64,000 nucleotides of DNA from Paramesorhizobium deserti (GCF_001558695.1 NZ_LNTU01000034.1:1-64000), one strand, 5' to 3'. Shown: positions 16,197 through 26,151, counted from the stretch's first letter. The notes: generated from the sequence alone by a model not told the origin. Numbers and translations: made by a program.

Positions 16197-16636
16197 AGGG
16201 CGTGACCGGCCCGTGCATGCTGCATGCTGTAAGTGCCGTCCGCTTCCTGCGTCTCGATGGCCGAGCGGATGATTTCCGAAAGTTCGCCGACGGCCCGCAG
16301 ATGCAATTGCAGCGCTTCACAATTGCGCTCAAGCTTCTGCTTCAGCTGGTCAAGCAGCGGCTGAAGCGTCTTGAGCGTCGGCGCATCGGCAAGTGTCGAT
16401 GCCTTGTTCATGGCACGCGTGAAATCATAGAGCCCCCGGCTCTTGCGGGCGTTGATCTCGCTGAGGTCGGGATTTGCCCCCCCGAGAAGAAGCTCCGTCT
16501 CGGTCTCGACCACATTCTCCAAACGATGTATCGCAAGCACGACCGGCTTTAACACGGCATCCGTTCCGCCTTTGGTCTTGGCGGGAGCAGCGGAATCCAG
16601 CGTGGAAGGCATTTTTTCAGAAGAATTGGATGTCAT
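16193..16636 (-). CDS. FlgN-like flagellar export chaperone (putative)
   Basis: About 147 residues from ATG 16636 (MTSNSSEK). The protein is predicted all-helical, with an IHRLENVVETETELLLGG helix and a second long helix LKTLQPLLDQLKQKLERNCEALQ, a layout like FlgN, the cytoplasmic chaperone of hook-filament junction proteins FlgK and FlgL. A longer reading to 16681 would overlap flgJ and lacks family-like sequence. It lies 10 bp after flgJ, as in several rhizobia. Sequence identity to FlgN is not evident, so the name rests on size, helicity and position. Confidence 0.55.
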   Translation of the reverse strand: MTSNSSEKMPSTLDSAAPAKTKGGTDAVLKPVVLAIHRLENVVETETELLLGGANPDLSEINARKSRGLYDFTRAMNKASTLADAPTLKTLQPLLDQLKQKLERNCEALQLHLRAVGELSEIIRSAIETQEADGTYSMQHARAGHAL

Positions 16637-16646
16637 AAATGGGTCC

Positions 16647-17222
16647 TCAGGATGTCCGCGGGTCCGAATCCGCATTCGCATCGGTATTGTTCAATTGTCG
16701 CTGTATGAGCTGTCGTTCCGCCTGATGAAGAATATCCGTGGAAACTGAACGCGTTTCGCCCGATTCGACCTCCAGCGATTTCACATTCATCAGGCTGGCC
16801 GTAACCGGCATACCGGCCTCGGCCAGCCGCGCGCCCTGCACCTCCAGCATACGGGCGATGCCGATCCCGCCCACATCCGCCATTTTCTGGGCGATCGCCT
16901 CCGCCATCATCGATTTCCAGTACTCGCCGGAGATACCCTGTCCAAAGACCGCGCTCGCATCCTGCGGGAACATCGACTGGACGAAGGACTGCAGCATGAA
17001 CGCTTCGAACTTCGTATAGACGGGATTATGCCCGGTGTTTTTTGATACCGTTGCGTCCGAAGCAGTGGCCTCAACTGAAAATGCCTCCTGTGCGGATGAC
17101 GGATCGGTGGTTATCCGAGACGACGCGAGCGCGCGCAGCCGTTCGACTGACGCCTTGAATTTTTCGGGATCAGCCGCATTTGCAACGTCGAGCACCAGAT
17201 CTGACGGCGGATTTATCGCCAT
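16647..17222 (-). CDS. flgJ: flagellar rod-binding protein FlgJ (single domain)
   Basis: 191 residues. The rod-binding domain is clear: FEAFMLQSFVQSMFP (near 75) and GEYWKSMMAEAIAQKMADVGGIGIAR (near 110). The C-terminal muramidase domain of enterobacterial FlgJ is missing, as usual in alphaproteobacteria. FlgJ caps the growing rod in the periplasm. A separate lytic transglycosylase encoded at 27070-27639 could open the wall in its place. Confidence 0.85.
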   Translation of the reverse strand: MAINPPSDLVLDVANAADPEKFKASVERLRALASSRITTDPSSAQEAFSVEATASDATVSKNTGHNPVYTKFEAFMLQSFVQSMFPQDASAVFGQGISGEYWKSMMAEAIAQKMADVGGIGIARMLEVQGARLAEAGMPVTASLMNVKSLEVESGETRSVSTDILHQAERQLIQRQLNNTDANADSDPRTS

Positions 17223-17272
17223 GTCGATAAATATCCTCTCTCCATATTTCCAGCTACTTTACCCGCCCAAAC

Positions 17273-17644
17273 TTACGGCAAGCTTGAGCCGAAGCGCAGT
17301 TTCCCGGCTATCAATTCATCAATGAGACTGGTTTCGGCGATCTTCTCCTGCTCACGCCTGCAATCCGATATCCGACCCTCAAGCACATCCAGCCGGCGTG
17401 ATGCCTGAAGCAGCGCCTGCCGCTCGGCGGCGAGTTCACTTTCCAATTGAGCCTTGCGACGCGCATTGGCGTTGAGCCGGGTGAGGATCGCCACAGGGTC
17501 GACGAAAGACGCACCTCCCTCGTAACGGCGATCCTGCATCGCCAGCAGTTCGCCGTTGTCCGCCGCGATTTCCGCCAAGCCGGCGACGAGGCCGGAGATC
17601 ACCATCTCCAGCCTCGCCTTCATCAGCGACTGAACCGCGACCAT
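17273..17644 (-). CDS. coiled-coil flagellar protein, possible FliJ analogue
   Basis: 123 residues, no family recognised with confidence. The C-terminal two thirds is a charged coiled coil (LNANARRKAQLESELAAERQ and LDVLEGRISDCRREQEK). FliJ, the export-ATPase stalk, is a small coiled-coil protein of similar size, and no fliJ follows fliI in this cluster. Position between fliR and flgJ keeps it in the export/rod unit. The FliJ idea is inference. Confidence 0.55.
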   Translation of the reverse strand: MVAVQSLMKARLEMVISGLVAGLAEIAADNGELLAMQDRRYEGGASFVDPVAILTRLNANARRKAQLESELAAERQALLQASRRLDVLEGRISDCRREQEKIAETSLIDELIAGKLRFGSSLP

Positions 17645-17685
17645 TCTCTTCAGGCTTTTGAGATCGGGGGCTATCTTCTGAACTC

Positions 17686-18459
17686 CTAAAAGCTGCGTAG
17701 GTGAATATCCAATTCCGAAACGAAGAAGCTCAGGAGCTCCGGCAGGAGGAAGTAAATCAGCACCAGACCACCGGCGAGCACGAATGGCAGCGAGATGAAG
17801 TAGACCGGGATCGTCGGCGTCAGCTTGTTGACGAGGCCGATGGCGATGTTGACGAGAATTGCGAAGGCGAGAAACGGCGCCGCGATCCGCAATGTACCGA
17901 TGAAGGCGCGGGAGAAGGCGTCCGTGATGTCCACAAGCGCTGCATCAGGCCGCAAACCGCTGTCGATCGGAATGACGGAATAAGAGGACAGGAGTGCCCG
18001 GAACACTTCTTGATGAAGGTCAGTGACAAAAAACAGAAAGAGTGCTGAAAGCGTGATGATGCTGGCGATGATCGCCTGCGGTTCCGATTCTTCGATTGAA
18101 CCGCCCGGCGGGCCGGAATAGCCGATCGCCATGGCCACGGTGCTTGCCATGAACTGCAGCGCCCAGAAATAGACGCGCGCCAATATGCCGATCAGCCCGC
18201 CGACCATGCTTTCCGTTACGATAAGCCGCAAGATCGTCCAGGGCTGCACGTTTTCGAGCGTGATTCCCAACCGTGACTGAAGCAGCGGAACGACCATCAG
18301 CGAGCAGGCAAGCGCAAGGAAAAGCCGAACCGGCATCGGAATGCGCGGGCTTGATATTCCCGGCATGACCATCAGACAGGCCCCCACCCTGGCGAAAACC
18401 AGAAATGCGGTTAGCACCATTTCGTTGAGCGGCAGCGAAAATATCACGGGCAACAGCAC
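17686..18459 (-). CDS. fliR: flagellar export apparatus protein FliR
   Basis: 257 residues with about six hydrophobic helices, inner-membrane component of the flagellar type III export gate together with FliP and FliQ. Typical parts are FARVGACLMVMPGISSPRIPMPVRLFLAL near the N-terminus and NKLTPTIPVYFISLPFVLAGGLVLIYF near the C-terminus. It lies 12 bp after flhA. Confidence 0.93.
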   Translation of the reverse strand: MLLPVIFSLPLNEMVLTAFLVFARVGACLMVMPGISSPRIPMPVRLFLALACSLMVVPLLQSRLGITLENVQPWTILRLIVTESMVGGLIGILARVYFWALQFMASTVAMAIGYSGPPGGSIEESEPQAIIASIITLSALFLFFVTDLHQEVFRALLSSYSVIPIDSGLRPDAALVDITDAFSRAFIGTLRIAAPFLAFAILVNIAIGLVNKLTPTIPVYFISLPFVLAGGLVLIYFLLPELLSFFVSELDIHLRSF

Positions 18460-18471
18460 GCGGCCCCGCTC

Positions 18472-20562
18472 TCAGGAAATCGTCCCGAGCGATTTCACTT
18501 CGACGCCGCGCGCGATCTCCACATGGGAGAGTACGGAAAGCGTGGCGAAAAGCCGCTCGATGATCATGCGGATATAAGGACGTGCCTCGGGCGAAGCGAC
18601 CAGCACGAAGCGCTCACCGTTATCCAGATGTTTGCGAATCGCCGTACTGGCTTCGGTGCCGAACTGCTCGAGCAGGCGCGGTTCGATGTCGAATTCAATG
18701 ATCTCACCCTTTGCATCCCGCTTGAGGCTCTGGTGGAAAACGAGATCCCAGCGATTGCCGAGCCTCAGCACGTTAAGCACCCCGTTTTCCGAAAGATCGC
18801 CGCATATCTGCTGCGCCATGCGCATCCGCACATGCTCGACGATCAGCTCGGAGCGACGCACATGCGGCGCGATCTCGGCGATCGCCTCCAGGATGAGATG
18901 CAAATTGCGGATCGAAACCCGCTCGGCAAGCAGGAGCTTAAGCACGGCCTGCAGCCCGGAATAGGAAAGATGGCCGGGACAGATATCGTCGAGCAACTTG
19001 CGGTATTCAGGCCCGAGCCGGTCGAGCAGAATGCGCATGTCCTTATAGGAGAGAAGCTGCGCCAGATTGTTGCGGATGATCTCGCTCAAATGGGTCAGCA
19101 GCACGGAGAGATTATCCACCGTCATATAGCCATCGCGCTTGAGTTCAGCTGCGAAGGTCTCGGGCACCGAATAGGCCTTCATGCCGAAGGCCGGCTCACG
19201 CATCTCCTCACCCGGCACATCGGGCGGGTTGCGCTCACCGAGCACAACCAGTGTTTCGCCCACGCGCAATTCGTGTGAGGCGACGGCGGTGCCGTGAATC
19301 TTGATCCGGTAGACTTTGGGCGCCAGCGAGAGATCGTCCGTGACCTTGATCTCCGGAATGACGAAACCGTATTCCAGCGCGAATTTCTTGCGCATCTTGT
19401 TGACGCGGTGGGCGAGTTCTTCCTGCGAGGCTAGAAGCTTCGTCGAGAGCTGCTTGCCCAGGCAGAGTTCTATCTGTGCCGTCTCCAGCGAAGCCTTGAC
19501 CGAATTGCGCTCTTCTTCCTCCGCCTGCCGCTGCTTTTTGGCGACTTCCGCCAGATCCGCCTCGCGTCTGCGCGCCAGGCGGCGCGGAATCGCGAACCCG
19601 ATAGTCGCCATCCCGGCCGCCAGCATGAAAAACGGAAAGGCCGGAAGGCCGGGCAGGACACCAAGCACGAAAAGCAGAAGTGCCGCGATGAAGAGGGCCT
19701 TGGGATAGGCGCCGAGCTGACCGAACACCGCCTGATCGGTGGAGCCGCGCGTGCCGCCCTTGGAGACGAGCAGGCCAGCGGCGAGCGAGACGATGAGGGC
19801 GGGAATCTGCGTCACCAGGCCGTCACCGACCGAAAGCTTGGTGAAGACGTCAGCCGCCTGCCCGATATCCATCCCGTGACGGGTGACGCCGATGACGATG
19901 CCGCCGAAAATATTGACGGTCGTTATGATGAGACCGGCGATGGCGTCGCCGCGGACGAATTTCGATGCACCGTCCATCGAGCCGAAGAACGAGCTCTCCT
20001 CCTCCAGTTCCCGCCGGCGGTGCTGCGCCTGCTTCTCGTCGATCAGTCCCGAGGAAAGGTCCGCGTCGATTGCCATCTGCTTGCCGGGGATGGCATCGAG
20101 CGTGAAACGCGCGCCTACCTCGGCAATACGGGTAGCGCCCTTGGTGATGACCAGAAAATTGACGATGATGAGAATGCAGAAGACGACCAGCCCAATGACG
20201 AAATCGCCGCCCATGACGAATTGCGAGAAACCATGGATGACGTTGCCCGCCGCCGTATAGCCCTCATTACCGTGGGTGAGGATCACGCGGGTCGTGGCGA
20301 TATTGAGCGACAGCCGCATCATGGTCGCGATCAGGAGCACTGTCGGGAAAGCCGAAAAATCCAGCGGCCGCTGGATCCAAAGGGAAACCATCAGGATCAG
20401 CACCGAAAAAGCGATCGAGAAGGCAAGGCCGATATCGAGAAGCAGCGCCGGGACGGGAAGGAACAGAACCGTGAGGATGATGACAATGCCGGCCGCGAAA
20501 CCGATGTCGCTGCCCGTCAGAAATCCCTTGTCACCGAACGATTTGATTGCACTCTGCTGCAC
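18472..20562 (-). CDS. flhA: flagellar biosynthesis protein FlhA
   Basis: 696 residues, the large export-gate subunit. About eight transmembrane helices fill the first 330 residues, including the FHIPEP signature region ([22 protein letters not shown]). The cytoplasmic domain follows, with the linker around [15 protein letters not shown]. It binds substrates and chaperones and uses the proton motive force. A copy of the shared 17-bp flagellar element lies 35-51 bp upstream, so a transcript probably starts between fliQ and flhA. Confidence 0.96.
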   Translation of the reverse strand: MQQSAIKSFGDKGFLTGSDIGFAAGIVIILTVLFLPVPALLLDIGLAFSIAFSVLILMVSLWIQRPLDFSAFPTVLLIATMMRLSLNIATTRVILTHGNEGYTAAGNVIHGFSQFVMGGDFVIGLVVFCILIIVNFLVITKGATRIAEVGARFTLDAIPGKQMAIDADLSSGLIDEKQAQHRRRELEEESSFFGSMDGASKFVRGDAIAGLIITTVNIFGGIVIGVTRHGMDIGQAADVFTKLSVGDGLVTQIPALIVSLAAGLLVSKGGTRGSTDQAVFGQLGAYPKALFIAALLLFVLGVLPGLPAFPFFMLAAGMATIGFAIPRRLARRREADLAEVAKKQRQAEEEERNSVKASLETAQIELCLGKQLSTKLLASQEELAHRVNKMRKKFALEYGFVIPEIKVTDDLSLAPKVYRIKIHGTAVASHELRVGETLVVLGERNPPDVPGEEMREPAFGMKAYSVPETFAAELKRDGYMTVDNLSVLLTHLSEIIRNNLAQLLSYKDMRILLDRLGPEYRKLLDDICPGHLSYSGLQAVLKLLLAERVSIRNLHLILEAIAEIAPHVRRSELIVEHVRMRMAQQICGDLSENGVLNVLRLGNRWDLVFHQSLKRDAKGEIIEFDIEPRLLEQFGTEASTAIRKHLDNGERFVLVASPEARPYIRMIIERLFATLSVLSHVEIARGVEVKSLGTIS

Positions 20563-20596
20563 ATTGTTCTCCCATGCTGTTCGGGGAGAATAGTCT

Positions 20597-20613
20597 GCGA
20601 AGCTTGCGCGAGG
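20597..20613 (-). promoter_or_regulatory. flagellar direct-repeat element before flhA (candidate FtcR box)
   Basis: On the minus strand CCTCGC-GCAAG-CTTCGC, followed after 9 bp by CTATTC. Same plan as the elements before fliF, flgB, flgE, DUF1217 and motA. It spans the short fliQ-flhA gap. Confidence 0.6.
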
Positions 20614-20619
20614 ATTTGC

Positions 20620-20886
20620 TCAGAAACCTTTTTCGATGCGCGAATAAGTGAGAAGCGTAAGCGCATTGATCTGCGCCCCGACGAAGGGCGCGGTAAAGGC
20701 CAGGACCACGAATATCACGATGATCTTGGGAATGAAGGTGAGCGTGATTTCCTGCACCTGCGTCAGTGCCTGGAAAAGTGCGATGCCGATGCCGGCGACC
20801 ATGGCGGCAAGAACGGCGGGACCGCTGGCAGCGAGGACCGTCCAGATCGCCGAATTGATGATGTCGAGCGCATCCGCCTCGTTCAT
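20620..20886 (-). CDS. fliQ: flagellar biosynthesis protein FliQ
   Basis: 88 residues from ATG 20886 (MNEADALD), two hydrophobic helices (WTVLAASGPAVLAAMVAGIGIALFQ and FIPKIIVIFVVLAFTAPFVG, with LTQVQEITLTF between, typical of FliQ/SpaQ). Longer upstream readings overlap flgD without homology. Export-gate subunit with FliP and FliR. Last gene of the flgE-flgK-flgL-flaF-flbT-flgD-fliQ run. Confidence 0.95.
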   Translation of the reverse strand: MNEADALDIINSAIWTVLAASGPAVLAAMVAGIGIALFQALTQVQEITLTFIPKIIVIFVVLAFTAPFVGAQINALTLLTYSRIEKGF

Positions 20887-20908
20887 CGCCCGCCTCCACC
20901 ACGCCGTC

Positions 20909-21322
20909 TCAGCTGATGGTGACGCCCGCCGTGATCGGCAGCTCGGTGCCGTCGGCGAGTTTCGCAACCATTCCGTCCTGCAGGATGCGCACGGATTTCA
21001 CTTCACCGCTGATCGTCCCGTCGGCGTTGGTAACCGTACGCCCGATCAGGCCATCGGCTTGAGAGAGCGCGGAATTGCCGAGAAGCTTCTCAAGCTTGCT
21101 GTTCATCTGCACGGCCTGTTCGACATTGGAGAATGTCGCCAGCTGCGAGACATATTGCGTAGAATCCATCGGCTGCGTCGGATCCTGGTTCTTCATCTGC
21201 GCGACGAGGAGTTTCAGGAAGGAATTATAATCCGCCGTGGCCGCGCTCGCCGCCGAACTGGTGGCTGTCGTCGACGTGTTGTTGTTCGTCGTCTGGTTGG
21301 AAACGCTGGGTGTGGTCGTCAT
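20909..21322 (-). CDS. flgD: flagellar hook capping protein FlgD
   Basis: 137 residues, short form. The conserved N-terminal export/capping segment is present: [38 protein letters not shown] (given here only by its extent, about residues 31-68). A small beta domain ([13 protein letters not shown]) follows. FlgD caps the hook while FlgE subunits assemble. It overlaps flbT by 4 bp. Confidence 0.93.
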   Translation of the reverse strand: MTTTPSVSNQTTNNNTSTTATSSAASAATADYNSFLKLLVAQMKNQDPTQPMDSTQYVSQLATFSNVEQAVQMNSKLEKLLGNSALSQADGLIGRTVTNADGTISGEVKSVRILQDGMVAKLADGTELPITAGVTIS

Positions 21323-21789
21323 GCCACGGCCTCCGAAACCTGGGTCAGAATTCTGGGTTCGCGCTTTGCTTCATCGCTGCCCATGATCGCTGCCTCGATG
21401 GGATAAAGGCCGCGAAGGGTCTTCAGCGCCTCGAACACGCGGCCCTGGTGGACGAGTTCGTCGGTGAGCTTCAGTCCTTTCAGGATCTCCGCATCCTCGA
21501 ACGTCTTCAGCATCGCCTTCAGCATGGCCTTGAAGGTTTCGCCTGCCTGCTCTGCGACGGCCGGATTGATGAGCATGATTTGCGCCGCGAAATAGAGCTG
21601 ACGCAGAGGTGTCGTCGTCTGTTCGGGCTGGAGAACATGGTTCTCCAGAAGAAAGGTCGCATCGTTCAGGAGTTCGAGCGAAACCTTGCGGTCGGCACGG
21701 AGCACCGCCCCGTTTATATAGATTTTCTCGCCCGCCCGCAGCGAAAGGCGCATGGTATTTTTGGACGCCGATGCCTTCTCTTGTGCCAT
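21319..21789 (-). CDS. flbT: flagellin synthesis regulator FlbT
   Basis: 156 residues. FlbT is an alphaproteobacterial post-transcriptional regulator that in Caulobacter acts on the flagellin mRNA 5' leader. The family N-terminus is visible ([31 protein letters not shown]), followed by a helical C-terminal half. Immediately abuts flaF, its functional antagonist. A nested inverted repeat upstream of the flagellin gene (34804-34852) is a possible RNA target. Confidence 0.92.
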   Translation of the reverse strand: MAQEKASASKNTMRLSLRAGEKIYINGAVLRADRKVSLELLNDATFLLENHVLQPEQTTTPLRQLYFAAQIMLINPAVAEQAGETFKAMLKAMLKTFEDAEILKGLKLTDELVHQGRVFEALKTLRGLYPIEAAIMGSDEAKREPRILTQVSEAVA

Positions 21790-22134
21790 CTAGAGACTAT
21801 CCCTGATCGTTCGGGTGATATCGATGATGGAATCGTAATCGTCGGACTCGCCCTGCCTGATCCGTTCCAGTTCCTTGAGGATAAAAATGCCGATGGAAAT
21901 GATGGCCGCCTTGAGCTCCTTCGGCAGCGCATTTTCTTCACTGCCGAGATCCTCGATCAGCGTCGTCCACAGCCGCAGGGTGAAATAGCCGGCGTCAATG
22001 CCTTCCCGCGAGGATGCGCCATGCTCGCGGGCAGCTTCAAGCTTTTCGATGGAACGATCGAAGAGCATGCGCTCGCGTTCCTTTGCGCTCGCCGTATCTT
22101 CGCTCATTACATCTTCATAGCGCAGTTGATACAT
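21790..22134 (-). CDS. flaF: flagellin assembly regulator FlaF
   Basis: 114 residues, small helical FlaF-family protein (YEDVMSEDTASAKERERMLFDRSIEKLE, then WTTLIEDLGSEENALPKELKAAIISIGIFI). In Caulobacter FlaF is needed for flagellin translation and works against FlbT. It lies 75 bp after flgL; that gap is AT-rich with two GAAGTAAT repeats overlapping the flgL stop but no clear terminator. Confidence 0.92.
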   Translation of the reverse strand: MYQLRYEDVMSEDTASAKERERMLFDRSIEKLEAAREHGASSREGIDAGYFTLRLWTTLIEDLGSEENALPKELKAAIISIGIFILKELERIRQGESDDYDSIIDITRTIRDSL

Positions 22135-22209
22135 ATCGTCTCCGGGCGTATTTCAGGAAAGTAATACTTAAAGAATCAAATTAACCCCCTTAAGCATTAC
22201 TTCAAAAAA

Positions 22210-23259
22210 TTACTTCAAGTAGTTGAGCAGACTCATACCCATGAGCCTGACCGTCATCGCATAGGACGTCTCGATCTGCGAAGTCAGCGCGCTAACGCGC
22301 GTCGCCGCCTCATAGGGATCGACGGCTTCGAGATCACGGACAGAGTTGTTCAGAATGTTGAGCTGGGCCGCAATGCGCGTATTGGCATTGGTCGTTCGGG
22401 CCTGCGCAATGCCAAGCGTGGACTGCGACTGGGACACCGACGTGATCGCCCCGGTCGTCGTCGAGAGAGCCTTGTCGATCAACGCGGAGAAGGCGTCGTC
22501 GTTGAGGCCGATATTGCCGAGTTCGGCAACCATGGTGAAGCTCATCGCGGCCTTCCGGAAGCCCTCCCCATTGGCGCTGACCGATGTCTCCAAGAGCTCG
22601 GTCGGTGCGATGCGGCTCTTGATCACCGTGCTTGAGGCCGAGGACCAGTTGCTGCTCCAGTTCGCTTCGCTGAATTCGTCGGCGAATGCCGTATCGAGGA
22701 ATGCTTCCATATCGGCCGCAGAAATGTCGGCGACCTGCGGGGCATCCATCGCAAATCCGAAGTGGCTTTCGAAAGCGGTTTGAACCGCTGTCCGAGCCGC
22801 GCTGTCGTCGGCATAATAGTCGCCGACCGGCCTCACATCGGTATTGACGCCGGCAAAGATATATTCGCCGGCATAGGTGCTGTTGAGGAGACCGATCGTC
22901 GTCTGAAGCGCCGACTTGGCGCTCTGGACGATGGTGTTCTTTCCTCCCGCGGTCGAGGTCGCCCCCGTCAGATTGGCCAGGAAATCCTGCGCCTCGTCGA
23001 TCACACTCTCGATCGCTGTCTGCGACGTCTTCATCCGCTCGGAGACCAGCTTGTTCATGTCGGTCAGCGACGTCAGCCTGTCATATTCCTTGCGCAGCGA
23101 AATCGTCTGGCCGGAACGTGCCCCTAGCGCCAGGCCGACATCGAAAACGGTGCCGGTGGTCGCTTCCTGCTGCGCTTTCAACAACTCCGTCTGCGCTTTG
23201 GAAACGACCGAACGCAAGGCATTTGAAAGAGCGTAGGATGAAACTGACTGGGCTTTCAT
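22210..23259 (-). CDS. flgL: hook-filament junction protein FlgL
   Basis: 349 residues, flagellin-like N- and C-terminal helices (SNALRSVVSKAQTELLKAQQEATTG near the start; ETSYAMTVRLMGMSLLNYL at the end) with a variable middle domain. Joins FlgK to the filament. Begins 2 bp after flgK, and is secreted through the flagellar export apparatus. Confidence 0.93.
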   Translation of the reverse strand: MKAQSVSSYALSNALRSVVSKAQTELLKAQQEATTGTVFDVGLALGARSGQTISLRKEYDRLTSLTDMNKLVSERMKTSQTAIESVIDEAQDFLANLTGATSTAGGKNTIVQSAKSALQTTIGLLNSTYAGEYIFAGVNTDVRPVGDYYADDSAARTAVQTAFESHFGFAMDAPQVADISAADMEAFLDTAFADEFSEANWSSNWSSASSTVIKSRIAPTELLETSVSANGEGFRKAAMSFTMVAELGNIGLNDDAFSALIDKALSTTTGAITSVSQSQSTLGIAQARTTNANTRIAAQLNILNNSVRDLEAVDPYEAATRVSALTSQIETSYAMTVRLMGMSLLNYLK

Positions 23260-23261
23260 GA

Positions 23262-24722
23262 TTACCTCACCGCATTGAGGAGATCGTCGAGCATCGAGCC
23301 GATGGTCGTCAGGACCCGGCTTGATGCCTGAAACGATTGTTCGAGTTCGAGAAGGAGAGCCATCTCTTCATTGATGTCGACACCGGTGGCATTGGAAAGC
23401 GCCTGCTCCGCGCGCGACGAGACAGTTGAATTATAGGCACGGCTGTCAGCTGCCGCTTGCCGCTTGCCTTCGAGCCAACCTGCCGAAGCGGTGCTGTAGT
23501 CGATGATGCTAAGGTTCGCTCCAGCACCCGCAGCGGGATCGAAGCTGTGCGGCGCGCTAATCAATCCGATCAGCTGCTGCAAGCGATCGGAGAAACCGGC
23601 GGCATTTTCTGTATTGTAATCATAAGCGCCGCCGCTACCATCGCGCAGCAGCTCCGAGCTGCCGCCTTCGGAGCGGATATAGGCGGATGGCACACGGATC
23701 GTTCCGGCAATGCCGGGCACGAGCGCCCCATCCGCCGGCACATCGGGTGAACCGGAATAGCTGAACAAGCCGGTGATGGGCGGCAGGCCGGAGGCCGTCT
23801 GGTCCGTTTCCGAGAACAGGGTGACGAGGCTTCTGGCGATTTCGTCGAGCTGGCTCTGATAGTCCGGCGCGACCTGGTCGCGCAGTTGCAAAAGACCGCT
23901 CAGGCGTCCGGTCCCATAGGGTTGCTCGAAAGTGCTGTGGGAGAGCGGTACACCGTCGATATAGACATTGTTACCGCTGCTGCCGGGAGCGAAAGCCGTC
24001 GTCGGTTCGAAGTTCACCTTGCGTGCGGTCTTCTCGAACAGTGTCACGCCGGTTTCGGCGAAGATCACCATGTCATTGTCGGCCCGCGTCATGGTGGTGA
24101 TGCCGATCTCGCCCGACAGCTGTTTCAGGATCGAATCACGCTGGTCAAGAAAGTCCGAGATGTCGGCACCCGACCGGGTGCCGTTGACGATGCTGCTATT
24201 GACCTCTTCGAATTTCGCCAGCAACCCATTGATGCTGTCGACCGAGGCGGCGATGTCGGCGTCCGCGTCGGCCCGCAGCTTTTGGATCTGGGACGTGCCC
24301 TCGTTGAGTGCGCTGGCAAGCGACACGGCCTTGTTGACGACAGTATCACCGGCCGTCGTGCTCTGGCTGGACTGGGTGGCATAGGCCTGCAGCGCATCGC
24401 GCAAATCGCCGATGAGAGCCGCGGGCGAGCCGGAATAGTCATCCGCCGAATAGAGCGAGGACAGACGATCGAGCCCCGTAGCGAGCGTGCTCGATGCCGC
24501 GTTCTGGCTGTTGGCTTGGATATAGCGGCTCAGCAGCGCCTCGTCCGCCGAACGGCTGACGTTCACATAGACCGAGCCATAGGCGCCCGAGACCAGGGAT
24601 CCAGTGCGCTTGACATAGTTCGGATCGCTTGAGCCGGCGATGTTCCGCGATACCAGCGCCGTTTGCTTTGACGTGGCAGTGAGAGCACTCTGCGCCGTAA
24701 GCAATGCAGAACTTAGTGACAT
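23262..24722 (-). CDS. flgK: hook-associated protein FlgK
   Basis: 486 residues. The N-terminal rod/hook signature (SSALLTAQSALTATSKQTALVSRNIAGSSDPNY region, residues 3-38) and the C-terminal helix (MALLLELEQSFQASSRVLTTIGSMLDDLL) are typical of HAP1. Extracellular junction protein between hook and FlgL. It is 31 bp after flgE in the same orientation. Confidence 0.95.
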   Translation of the reverse strand: MSLSSALLTAQSALTATSKQTALVSRNIAGSSDPNYVKRTGSLVSGAYGSVYVNVSRSADEALLSRYIQANSQNAASSTLATGLDRLSSLYSADDYSGSPAALIGDLRDALQAYATQSSQSTTAGDTVVNKAVSLASALNEGTSQIQKLRADADADIAASVDSINGLLAKFEEVNSSIVNGTRSGADISDFLDQRDSILKQLSGEIGITTMTRADNDMVIFAETGVTLFEKTARKVNFEPTTAFAPGSSGNNVYIDGVPLSHSTFEQPYGTGRLSGLLQLRDQVAPDYQSQLDEIARSLVTLFSETDQTASGLPPITGLFSYSGSPDVPADGALVPGIAGTIRVPSAYIRSEGGSSELLRDGSGGAYDYNTENAAGFSDRLQQLIGLISAPHSFDPAAGAGANLSIIDYSTASAGWLEGKRQAAADSRAYNSTVSSRAEQALSNATGVDINEEMALLLELEQSFQASSRVLTTIGSMLDDLLNAVR

Positions 24723-24753
24723 CCTTTATCCAATCCCGCCCGCATCAAAAGGG

Positions 24754-26019
24754 CTATCTCTTCAGGTTGACCAGCACATCCATCAAATCCGCGCCGGTCT
24801 GGAAGGCTTTGGAATTGGCGGTGTAGCTGCGTTGTGCTTCGATCATTTCGGTGAGTTCTTCGGCGATATCGGCATTGGATTCCTCGAGCGCACCGGAGGA
24901 AATGCTGCCCAAACCGCCATCCTGCGGGAATCCGAGCTGGATACCGCCCGAATCCTCGCTGGGCGCGTATACGTTCCCGCTCAGCACCTTCATGTTATCC
25001 GGGCTCGCCACGTTGCCGAGCGGAATGCGATAGATTTCGCGCTGGCTTCCGTTCTCATAAAGGGCAACAACGGAACCATCCGCACCGATATCCACGCTCT
25101 TGATTGCGCTCGGGCCTTGGCCGTCGATATTAGCCTCGTAGACGGTATATTTACCGGCAAGCTGCTTCGTGTCGGAAAGATCGAGATTAAGCGTTTGCCC
25201 GCCTGGAATATCGATCGCGAGCTTGCCGCCCGTCAGATTGCTGCCCCCGGTGAGTTTTCCAGTGGCTGCGTCGAACGTCATGGTCGAGGTTTCGAGCGGA
25301 CCGGACGCGTAGGGAAAGCCGCCATTGGCCTGTGCATCCTTGGCGTTATAAACCGCGACTTCCCACTGATTATCAGCGGTTTTGCTGAAATAGACGTCGA
25401 GAACCACTGCCTTACCAAGATTGTCATAGGCAACGAGCGAGGTTTTGTTAGTGAAGCTTGAATCCGGATCATTAGCCCCGGCCTCTGGAGCGGTAACGGC
25501 GTCGGCATCCGCCGGCAGATTGACCGTGAATTTACCGGTTCGGCTCGGATCCGCGACTAGGTCCATCTGCGCGACGTTGATCTTTTCCAGCCCCTGGAAG
25601 CCGTTGGCGACGCTGTTCACTTGCCCGTTCACCACCGGATAGCCCATCAGGTAATAGCCGGCGGTGTTATAGAGATTGCCCTCCGGGTCCGCCACGAACG
25701 AGCCCGAGCGGGTCAGGTAGGGCGTGCCGTTCGCATTGCTGACGACGAAGAAGCCATTTCCGTCAATGGCAAGATCGGTCGACGATGCCGTGGAGCGGAT
25801 GCCGCCCTGATCGGAAATCCCGTAACGCACCTCGGTCTTGACGCTTCCGGAGTTGTACTGGCCATCCGTGCTCGGCAGCACGAGCGAGGCGAATTGCGTG
25901 CTGGCGCGCTTGTAACCGGCAGTGCTGGCGTTAGCGATGTTTTCCGCAACGGCCGACAAACGGTTGACTTGGGCATTCATGCCCGAAACGCCGGTGCGCA
26001 TCATCCCATAAAGGCTCAT
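24754..26019 (-). CDS. flgE: flagellar hook protein FlgE
   Basis: 421 residues from ATG 26019 (MSLYGMMRTGVSG). The alternative ATG two codons earlier (26025) directly abuts the AGGAG, leaving no spacing, so the inner start is preferred. The N-terminal rod/hook signature (AVAENIANASTAGYKR), the FlgE D1/D2 region and the C-terminal EELTEMIEAQRSYTANSKAFQTG are clear. Major hook subunit. A copy of the shared flagellar element lies about 40-55 bp upstream, so this gene starts a unit flgE to fliQ. Confidence 0.95.
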   Translation of the reverse strand: MSLYGMMRTGVSGMNAQVNRLSAVAENIANASTAGYKRASTQFASLVLPSTDGQYNSGSVKTEVRYGISDQGGIRSTASSTDLAIDGNGFFVVSNANGTPYLTRSGSFVADPEGNLYNTAGYYLMGYPVVNGQVNSVANGFQGLEKINVAQMDLVADPSRTGKFTVNLPADADAVTAPEAGANDPDSSFTNKTSLVAYDNLGKAVVLDVYFSKTADNQWEVAVYNAKDAQANGGFPYASGPLETSTMTFDAATGKLTGGSNLTGGKLAIDIPGGQTLNLDLSDTKQLAGKYTVYEANIDGQGPSAIKSVDIGADGSVVALYENGSQREIYRIPLGNVASPDNMKVLSGNVYAPSEDSGGIQLGFPQDGGLGSISSGALEESNADIAEELTEMIEAQRSYTANSKAFQTGADLMDVLVNLKR

Positions 26020-26062
26020 TTCCATCTCCTGATGTGAGGATTTCCGGAATCGAGGCTAGCTC

Positions 26063-26079
26063 ACGACCCTTGCGTGAAC
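26063..26079 (-). promoter_or_regulatory. flagellar direct-repeat element before flgE (weakest copy)
   Basis: On the minus strand GTTCAC-GCAAG-GGTCGT, followed after 9 bp by CTAGCC. It keeps GCAAG and the TC positions but differs at several others. Candidate FtcR-type site in the 126-bp gap between ftcR and flgE. Confidence 0.45.
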
Positions 26080-26151
26080 CTGTCGCTCCGAGAGCACTCA
26101 CTTTTCTGGGAAAACAGTATGGACCGGCCCATGCAGCCGGCCGAAGGACGA

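Noticed and set aside
19876-20916. 346-codon plus-strand frame opposite flhA and fliQ
   Set aside because: Highly charged Asp/Arg/Glu-rich product typical of an antisense frame of a membrane-protein gene.
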